Shown here piece by piece: positions 57,113 through 64,000 of a stretch of DNA of 64,000 bases. Source of the stretch: Spirometra erinaceieuropaei (Eukaryota; Platyhelminthes; Cestoda; Diphyllobothriidea; Diphyllobothriidae); assembly GCA_902702965.1 (NCBI GenBank), contig CACRXP010000163.1, positions 116,186-180,185 of the forward strand, given 5' to 3'. The position numbers were made by a program, and so were the translations under genes. The notes under the pieces were generated by a model. It did not search any database. It was given only the letters and a program-made list of their open reading frames with translations, and was not told where the DNA came from. Each line of letters starts with the position of its first letter. Positions within the stretch are counted from its first letter, which is position 1.

Positions 57113-58092
57113 CTAAGCGACACGCAGACCAGTCAGACTGTGCTGCTCTGCTGCGCTGGGCGTCTGCGTCCGTGCTCCGTGGTCTTCCTGTTCACTGGAT
57201 TTTGTGTCCGCCTGCGAGTACTTGGTCAGTGCAAGCATTGGCCTATCGCTGTAGCAACCCTGCGGCTTGGTGAAGGCCTGGTTGTCTACTGCAGACGTGG
57301 CCATTAGCTCCCATGTTTTTCGGCCGGCCTCCTCAGAGCTGTCTGACCAGGTGCGTTTGCGGGCCCTAGGGTGGAAAGACTCAGTTGCGTTGACCACCAG
57401 AGGAGGTGACGGTGGTGGAGTCTGAACTGGAGACGGTGAGGACTGCGCAAGACTCGTGGCGGAGAATTCTGCCGCTGAGGACAGTTTGCTACGCTGATGT
57501 GAGCCATCCCTACAGCCACAGGAGGAGGCCGAGGATTCGTGGTTCTCATCCGGTAGCTGCATGACCCAGTCGTTTTTCTGTGAGGCCTGATCATCGTCCG
57601 AGACGGAGGCGGCGGTTACTGCTGCTCCTGCAGCTGCAGCAGAATTCTCCTCATCCTGTTCGTACCCGAACCCGTCGCTGGTACTTTCGAGTATGTAAAC
57701 GCCCTCCTCGTCCTCCCCCTCACTTCTGCCTTCCTGCCAGTCCTCTTCTTCCTCCTTTTCACTGCCATGGTTGGAGCTCAAGAAGGGTGCGCTCTTCCCA
57801 CCCTCTTCATGGTCATCTTCCTTGGAACCCCTTCGACCACCTTTTTCCTGCTTTTGTGCTCTGCACGCGACTTCCTTCAGACCAGTTAAGGAGTCAGGTA
57901 TCGAGTCCAGAGTCTCGGGATCCGCCATTTCGGCCTTCTTCTGTTGCCCAGCTGAGGAAGCTGATTGCCCTCGAAGGAGGGCTGTTTCATCGGACCTTCC
58001 TTCTTCTGTTGCCTCAAATGAGCCGTAGAGGGAGAGGACAGGCGGGTTTAGGACCACGTTTGGCATAGGATTTCTCCGAACAATGGTGTAGC
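57113..58092 (-). CDS. Basonuclin/disco-type zinc-finger protein, predicted last coding exon
   Basis: The acceptor CCCTATTTACTCGCAG ends just before 58092. The exon starts with two codon bases (phase 1), matching the donor at 60219, and runs to a TAG at 57113-57115. It adds about 326 residues: YTIVRRNPMPNVVLNPPVLS near the start, an acidic Glu/Asp-rich part (KEEEEDWQEGRSEGEDEEG), an Ala run, a Pro-rich segment (SPSPVQTPPPSPPL) and a basic patch (HPRARKRTWSDSSEE) that could be a nuclear signal or kinase site. No domain beyond low complexity is recognised. Assignment to the same gene rests on strand, phase and position; an independent gene cannot be excluded. Spacing to the previous exon is 2.1 kb. 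Confidence 0.65.
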
Positions 58093-58104
58093 CTGCGAGT
58101 AAAT

Positions 58105-58460
58105 AGGGATGCATTAAGGTTGCAGGATACCATATTAACAGCACAGGTACTAGCTAAAAGCTCAAACACGTGTTTTGCCGATAGTCTGCCGCTACATAAC
58201 ACAGCTTCGAGGGGTTTGGCTCCTCAGCGGGTCCCCCAGCATTCTCCGTGTGCTTTCGGGTAGATACTCTAATTTAGTATTTGTTTCTTTTTTAATTTCT
58301 AAGAAATTAACTGCTGACTTGGAGTAAATCAGTTTGAACCAAGGTCTGTAGGCCTAGACCGAAATTTGATGTTTGATGTCCATCAACCACAGCGGGATAG
58401 CCGCGTAATATTCATTAACTGCCGACAAGCAGCTAGTAGTGTATATTGGGTCTTACTGTA
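58105..58460 (+). repeat. Family F copy, inside an intron
   Basis: ACAGGTACTAGCTAAAAGCT, ACACGTGTTTTGCCGATAGT, TTCGAGGGGTTTGGCTCCTC, TTCTAAGAAATTAACTGCTG and GGATAGCCGCGTAATATTC match family F at 13880-14190. It begins about 13 bp beyond the splice acceptor of the last exon, so the insertion nearly touches the 3' splice region. Confidence 0.7.
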
Positions 58461-60218
58461 TTAGCAGAGGTAAGTAGGCAAACTTTTGGGCGAATACATC
58501 GTTATTAGTGACCTAGGGGGCTCATTATTACAAATGGATGTAATTCCTTGTGTAAGCAGTACCACGCCCCATTTTTATTAGTGGGAGTTACCCTGTACGC
58601 GAAGTTGCGTCGTATCCAACATAGTCTAATACCAGCAAGCATGTACTTGTTAGTCTTGTAAAAATTGGAACGAAATGAAGGCTAAACAAAAGAGTGCAGG
58701 CCTCCCAATAAGTTAAATCATGCGTTTACCGGCCCAATTTCTTCCGGGCAGAGAGGGTGTTAATGTGTAAATATGCAGTGAAGGCGTCTTGGAGAGCTAT
58801 GTTGAAGACATTGTATTTTTAAACTTGCACAACGAATGACGTAAATTGCGCAAAAAACCCAATCCGTAATGCTGGGCAGCTTGAAGTTTTCTGGGCATGT
58901 TAATAAGTTAGGGTTGGAACTACGCTCCAGAAGGAGAGATTTAGGGCAAACATGGGACATCTTTATTTCCAACAGACTTTAACACAATAATGACTTTTGA
59001 GTTCTTTTATTGTTGACCAACAATAGTACAAAATATTAGCTTGCTCACTCTCTAGTCTCTGGAAGATCTGGCCATACCGATTGTTGTTTATAAGGATATA
59101 TTTTGGATTCTTAGATCGATTAATGGCTGAGGTTTATGGTTCAGGCAGCTTTCGTTAAAATACGTTGTTTATTTCTGAAGAAGCTGTCTCTCAAAAATGT
59201 CTAAAATCTGTTCCGAAGGCAATTTAAATTTGCTGTTGTTGCTCCTGTTATTTTGGTCCTCATTTTATTGCGTTTTCAGACAAAAGTGACTAAATGCTGG
59301 CCAAAGGCTTCCAGAACCTAGGCAGGATTTTCCATGGTCGTATTATAATGTCCCCGACACTAATGGCACGTTCTTTACTCAATTCCTTGCGTCAGAATCT
59401 TCATAGCTTTCCCTCAACCTCAATGGGGAGAAGAGGACTCCCTGGTATGTCCTCACGACCCATGCAGGCGCTTGCGCTCTCTCTACTGCGTCCTCAAAAA
59501 TCCCACGCCTCCCATATAGCCATGTATAAGATGCGTTTTTACGTAGACAGTGTGTCGTAACTTTAGAAAGCATCCGATCTACAATGCGGCCCTTATGGAA
59601 AATTCACACTAGTTGTCCCTTTTTATGTGAGTGGTAGTTTAACCTTCATAATACGTGCCACTGCAAGTCTACAGATGAAAATCTGTAGTCTGCTGCTCTT
59701 CTTCGCTCAACTGTCGGTCAAATACTGCTTGTGGGAGAAACGATGATCCTGCTAGTCCTTGTTGCTTTCGGCTCTAAGATCATACCTGAGTTAAATACAT
59801 TTCCTGCCTTTTCCTTCCTGTTCACAATGTGAGTAGGACACTGAAATAGGCGGTCCTCACATTAGTAGTGGGGTTGCGCTATATTCCGGGGGAAAGGAGA
59901 GTTTAGTGTTAGGGTTAGGACACTGAATTAGGTACCCCTGTGGAAGTTAGCGTAAGGCCCCCTTGTTGGATTGGTGAGTACTTACACCCGTCTTACCAAG
60001 TGTATTCCCACCCGCCGGAAACCTGCCAACTATGCCCCGTAACAGGGCTGCTTTTCGAGGCCGACTGGACAACTCGGTAGGCCTCTCTGACCTAGATTCA
60101 AAGGGAGGACTGTCGGTGCTTTTAATTATTTCTCTCACTTTATCTGGGCAGGGCAATTGCCATTAAACAGTACCAAACAAGGATGGACATCACTTCTAGA
60201 GAATATGGGAGTTCTTAC
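58461..60218 (-). other. Intron of the basonuclin-type gene, with a family D remnant
   Basis: The intron runs from the donor at 60218 to the acceptor at 58093. 59830-59945 carries a family D left end (AGTAGGACACTGAAATAGGC, GCTATATTCCGGG) with TTAGTGTTAGGGTTAGGACA. No coding signal was recognised in the rest. Confidence 0.5.
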
Positions 60219-60410
60219 CGCTGCCGTCGTCAACGATGGTCGCATTGTCCGGGAGCTTCTTTCCGGCGTGGGCCATGTGCAGACGGGGGTTAGGATTGGC
60301 CGAGTGTCGATTTCGACTCCTTCTGGAGCTAAACCACATGTTGCAGCCCTTGATGGTGCATTTGTGCATTTCTCGAAGGTGGACAGCACTGTAGTGGATC
60401 TTGAGAGCTC
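60219..60410 (-). CDS. Basonuclin/disco-type zinc-finger exon (second half of finger 1 and finger 2)
   Basis: The acceptor AATGCGACATTTCAG lies before 60410 and the donor GCAGCG|GTAAGA after 60219. The exon is 192 bp, phase 1 at both ends. It encodes [17 protein letters not shown] followed by [20 protein letters not shown] and NPNPRLHM, then [18 protein letters not shown]. The segment from IHYSAVHL to [10 protein letters not shown] is the signature of basonuclin (vertebrate BNC1/2) and Drosophila disconnected proteins, DNA-binding C2H2 transcription factors of the nucleus. The two histidines of finger 1 are here; its cysteines are in the preceding exon. Finger 2 uses CTIKGC and [11 protein letters not shown]. 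The W of NMWFSS replaces the usual small hydrophobic residue. The acceptor phase completes Gly with the upstream exon exactly. Confidence 0.88.
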
Positions 60411-61798
60411 CTGAAATGTCGCATTGTGGCACACTGAGTTTGGTCGAAGCAATTAAGGCTGAAGGTTCAGCGAATCGGGAAATTCCCATGTGCTCCCCGC
60501 ATGTTTATACTGGAATAAGCAATATTTTAAGGAAAATTGTGCCTCAGCCAGAATCCGGAAGCAGTCTTTCTTGTTACTAGGTGCATATCCCGAGGGTTAG
60601 AGTAGCCGCATATTGCATGCAGTGCGTTCGGACAGTGTACGCAGAGATAAGTTTGCACGCAAAGTACGCGTCAGTTTTCCGCTACTGAGAAGAGCGCTGG
60701 TGAGAGAAAGCACCTAATCACAACCGCGCGATATTTGTCAACTTTGGATTCCTTCAAAATCTGATGAGACCTTTCTATTACGATGAAGTTAAGGGTCTCC
60801 TAACGATATGCGCTAGTCTTCTGGACGACTTTTCATGTCCGTCTTCTTGATATTCCTCCTCTACTTTGCACTGGCATGTATCACGCGAAAACGGGTGAGC
60901 TGGGAAAGAAATGCGTCAAATAATGTCGTGCCTAGGGCGTCGGTTGAAATCCGCTCTTCTATCAGGGGAATCAGTTTTTCAGTGTTGTTATTTCTTCATA
61001 AAGCTAAATTAACCGGATGGTACTCTCTGCTTGTCGAGGGATTTTTTCACTGGGTCGATTTCCTTTATTCGTATTGTTATGGGAGACGTGGCGAGTGCTC
61101 GTAGAAAAAATCCTTCATTAACGATAGTCACTTGAGTTAATTATACTCATTTTAAAATACATCTTTATCATCCTCGACGTAGAAACTTGTGATGGTTTAT
61201 GTCTGATTCTTTTAACTCTGGAAATAGTCCGCGTGAAAGTTGCACTATCCATGGACACTCCTTTTTACGCTCATTGTCTTCCTGAGTGGGCTATTTTTGG
61301 CATACAGTGTTCCATCCTCGATCTCGAGGGTTACGTCCCTGCAACCCCCCCCCCCGCCGAAAAGTGAAAGTCCGTGAAGTAAAAACAATATGTTTTATAG
61401 CTGGTTTTATATATTTTAAGTCCTTATAAACATCTCTTACACCGTTATGCAGCGTAAACTCCTTAGATTCTGCAGCGGTAACGTCCAATGTATGAAATCA
61501 CCGGGTTAAACCAATAGAGGAAGCATGTGCCCAGAAATAAAAAGGCCCATTGTCCGCAGAAGTCAGTGAACCAGAGAAAAATCTACCCTACTTAATTAAT
61601 CTTTTCGAAACGAAAACGCATTTCAGAATCTCGCTTGATATTTCATGAGTTAGCCTACCTACTGTACTTGCATATAAATTCCGCGGTAGGATATAGCCGC
61701 GGAAGTCGAAGCGCGATGTGGGGGGGGGAGGAATTACTGTACTTATCGGGTTTCAAAAGATGACCCCGGTTAGAGACGTGAGCCCGCAGGCAACTTAC
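60411..61798 (-). other. Intron splitting zinc finger 1, with a foldback stub
   Basis: It is bordered by GTAAGTTGCC and ACATTTCAG. 61588-61664 holds a solo right end of foldback family E (AAACGCATTTCAGAATCTCG to CCTACTG-TA). A C10 run is at 61344. No coding signal was recognised. Confidence 0.6.
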
Positions 61799-62236
61799 CC
61801 TTGTCACAGAACGACTTTTTGCAGGTGGTGCAGAGCACGCGTTTTTTGCTTCGGTTTGCCATGCTGAGACTAAGCGGGGGTCCTCGGGCAGCCGGAGTCT
61901 TCGCGAGACCCTCCTGTCCGCTTTTGCGGAAGGACCTGCCGCAGTAGGCAAGGGGAAGGTCAGATACTTCAATGGGTCTTTTAACCGTGGAACGTCGAAG
62001 GCCGCCAACTGTACTATCACGTGTCTTGAACGAGGTCATGCTTTTGCCGTACTCCGCCGACTTGGCGCCGGTATGCATGCCGGAGGTGCTGGTGGGACCC
62101 ACACGGCGAGGCAGTCCCGATCGATCGGAGGCGTCTTTTGGTGTATACCTCTCCCTATTGCTGACATTCGCTCCTTCAGGGATGGGTTTCCCTTCGTGGG
62201 TGGTCGTGTCGTCAGTCCTCCAGGGGTTAAAAATGC
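61799..62236 (-). CDS. Basonuclin/disco-type zinc-finger exon (linker and first half of finger 1)
   Basis: The acceptor CTGTCTCAATATTTTCAG precedes 62236 and the donor GACAAGG|GTAAGT follows 61799. The exon is 438 bp, phase 1 at both ends. It encodes a disordered basic/Ser-rich stretch (IFNPWRTDDTTTHEGKPIPE, RSTVKRPIEVSDLPLAY) and ends ANRSKKRVLCTTCKKSFCDK. CTTCKKSFCDKG supplies the two cysteines of finger 1, and joined to the next exon it gives the family pattern C-x2-C-x12-H-x4-H. The exon is internal, so the true N-terminus lies upstream at higher coordinates, possibly outside the window. Confidence 0.85.
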
Positions 62237-62964
62237 CTGAAAATATTGAGACAGAAAAAGTTGGCACTTCTGTTGGGTCTGCGGCTGCTGCAACGCTATT
62301 CTGACAGATTTGGTTTCAGTGTCAATGGGTTTTTTTATCAGCTGATATGCTCTTGTTATTCCTCTTAACAGCTATCCTTCAGGCTGCGGCCCGGCAAGTG
62401 AGGAGAACTTGCCGGCTCAAACATTCAGAACGAATCACTATAAGTGGGGGAGAATAATTTCGGGGAGAGATTGTTATTTTGCGATTATTTGGTGCACCTG
62501 GGTGTAACGATTGGAAGCTTATTCATGTAATGCTATAAAGGCACGCAAACAAAGCTAGGCTCTCCTTCAGCATCTAAGTAGATTTAAGCCGCTTTCTCAA
62601 GGCCTTTAGTTTACTACTGTCAGAAAGCTTCTCTTGCGAACCGAGTTCTGAATACCAAACGTCACGCCTTCTACAAAAGTGTATAAGGCCTGACTATCGG
62701 GGTGATGGCACCACGTCAAGTGGGATAGGCATCCTCTATGATCTCTGACCAACGAACTATACCCACTCGTGTTCGCTTTAATTCCTTTGAAGACTGTTTG
62801 TATCTGAGTTCTTTCCGTTAGAGAACCATCGTTACTTTGCTTCCTAGGTCAGAATGACTTGAGACTGACCAGGGAAGTTAGCTTGCATGCTTTTCAGGCG
62901 TTGACCGAGAACCTTGGGCGTCCAGATTAGATTTGCGTTTGTAGATCATCGCATCAATTCGACC
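62237..62964. other. Upstream intron or intergenic stretch
   Basis: No further zinc-finger exon recognised. Confidence 0.3.
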
Positions 62965-63165
62965 GTCACGAACGACTATGCCCACCGTGTGTCTCATAAC
63001 GCGGAGGGCGCAGGGGCAATGACTTGCGCGGGAATTAGTTTATAGTGGCAACAGACTTGCGCAGTATCTGCCGCACTCTCTCCTCCCTCACACATTTGGA
63101 CCCTGTGGCAAGACAGAGTCAGGGTGACCGGAGGTGCTCTTGGGCGCGCTGGCTGAAAAATGCTA
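62965..63165 (+). repeat. Interspersed repeat family A, copy 5 (3'-truncated)
   Basis: CCGTGTGTCTCATAACGCGG, GCAATGACTTGCGCGGGAAT, ACTTGCGCAGTATCTGCCGC, CAAGACAGAGTCAGGGTGAC and CCGGAGGTG match the first half of family A, then the match stops. Confidence 0.7.
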
Positions 63166-64000
63166 AACAACCCGTCTACGTATGCTGCCGCAATGAACCG
63201 GGTTTTCACAGAAACATGGTGTGGGGGGTCGGATCCAATCTCAGGGGGAGTGCCATACTGCCCACGGTAGGGAGAATCTCAGTCCTGCGAGGACAAAGTT
63301 ATCTCCGTATTTGGCAACCTTCAATATCAGGACTTTTTAGCGCGTAGTGATAGGTTAAAAGCGCGTCAACTTGTTTACAATGAGGAATACGCTTAAGTGT
63401 TGTGGGGATGTCGCAATAATATTAGGCTCTCATGAACGCTGGGTGAGTCGCCCGAAAATATGCACGAGACCCCTGTCCGTCGGCCGAAGTGGTATTCTGG
63501 TAAGGACGGGAATCCATTGAATGATGGCCTCAAGTCCATCCTGCCTTACTATTAATTATACTTCTATCGCCTACTAGTTGCATTCTTGTTGCATTGCGTC
63601 AGCAGACCCCTTCGGGATTCTGGACGCACAAGACTCCTCCTCATTCTCCTGACTGGACTCCGGGTGACAGAACATAATTTAGGGTTTGTCAACTATTGTG
63701 CGACTGACGGCGAAATGTCTGATTGAAGAAGCGGACTTTTCTGAGAGGAGTACTCCAACAGCTCCCCCTCCACTGATGTCGCGCCAGCGGGCATCCTCAG
63801 TTATTGTCCAGAAGTGAGTACGCTTAGTGTTTACAGATGGAGGCACAAAAATCTCACTCGCGGAAGGATCGTTTAGTGTGGTTGGCTGTGCACACATGCC
63901 CACGTCGTGAGCAACCTAGGTAAGGCCGACCGCCTCTCAGTCTCGCCTCCTCTCCCTCTAGTCACAGTCCTGGTTTGTTTCTTTTCTCGGTCGCAAATCT
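63166..64000. other. Unassigned end of window
   Basis: A 74-codon minus frame (63679-63903; includes RTHFWTITEDARWRDISGGG) is open, with a weak possible acceptor, but shows no recognised domain. Nothing else was recognised. Confidence 0.3.

Noticed and set aside
57580..58068. 162-codon plus frame rich in Arg/Pro/Leu
   Set aside because: Antisense shadow of the acidic exon at 57113-58092, which has a matching splice phase and a better residue composition.
61972..62304. 110-codon plus frame
   Set aside because: Antisense to the zinc-finger exon 61799-62236.
63679..63903. 74-codon minus frame as an upstream exon of the basonuclin-type gene
   Set aside because: Weak acceptor, no good donor in phase and no resemblance to basonuclin/disco sequences.

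Overview
This looks like a eukaryotic, intron-containing, gene-poor and repeat-rich chromosome segment. It has spliced exons with GT..AG borders, TATA and AATAAA signals, decayed transposases and reverse transcriptases, tRNA-derived short repeats, and degenerate TTAGGG-type arrays. The mix of flatworm-type reverse transcriptase fragments, a retroelement-linked C2H2 finger of the xHMRxHE type, and one abundant interspersed repeat suggests a platyhelminth, most likely a diphyllobothriidean tapeworm (Schistocephalus/Spirometra group). The phylum is inferred with moderate confidence and the order with less. There is no bacterial gene organisation. Most open frames longer than 60 codons are chance.

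Two genes are well supported. On the minus strand, three exons (62236-61799, 60410-60219, 58092-57113) join in a consistent phase into the C-terminal ~535 residues of a basonuclin/disconnected-type zinc-finger transcription factor. The first C2H2 finger is split by an intron. The 5' part lies beyond the exons found here. On the plus strand, 51909-52340 is a compact intronless gene for a small secreted Ser/Thr/Ala-rich acidic protein, with a TATA box at 51818 and a polyadenylation signal at 52394. Weaker candidate exons lie at 18281-18498, 28782-28928 and 33120-33222.

The rest is mobile-element debris. DNA transposons: a Merlin transposase fossil (688-1179), a Tc1/mariner transposase fossil (8906-9814), and two ~980-bp near-palindromic foldback elements with CAGT..ACTG ends (15520-16503 and 52503-53478) plus solo arms. 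Retroelements: non-LTR reverse transcriptase fragments at 1-431, 40166-40872, 45600-45970 and 48885-49250, and a zinc-finger cassette at 47440-48260. Short repeats: tRNA-derived SINEs, a ~430-bp repeat (family A, at least five copies) and a ~350-bp repeat (family F).

The most unusual pattern is a set of short elements with ~50-bp terminal inverted repeats that enclose degenerate telomere-like (CCCTAA) arrays. At least five are recognisable, at 13196, 34345, 38565, 44572 and 50851. They suggest that interstitial telomere-like DNA here is spread as transposon cargo rather than being a relic of chromosome ends.

Region by region: 1-1200 LINE and Merlin debris; 2283-7050 family A, SINE and foldback arms; 8900-9820 Tc1/mariner; 10500-14250 SINE, family A, telomere-like element, family F; 15520-16503 foldback; 18281-18498 candidate exon; 25850-27730 SINEs and family F; 32020-34510 telomere-like arrays; 35616-35683 assembly gap; 39190-40880 LINE; 44570-51330 LINE debris, finger cassette, two telomere-like elements, SINE; 51818-52399 secreted-protein gene; 52503-54360 foldback, SINE, telomere-like array; 57113-62236 basonuclin-type gene.
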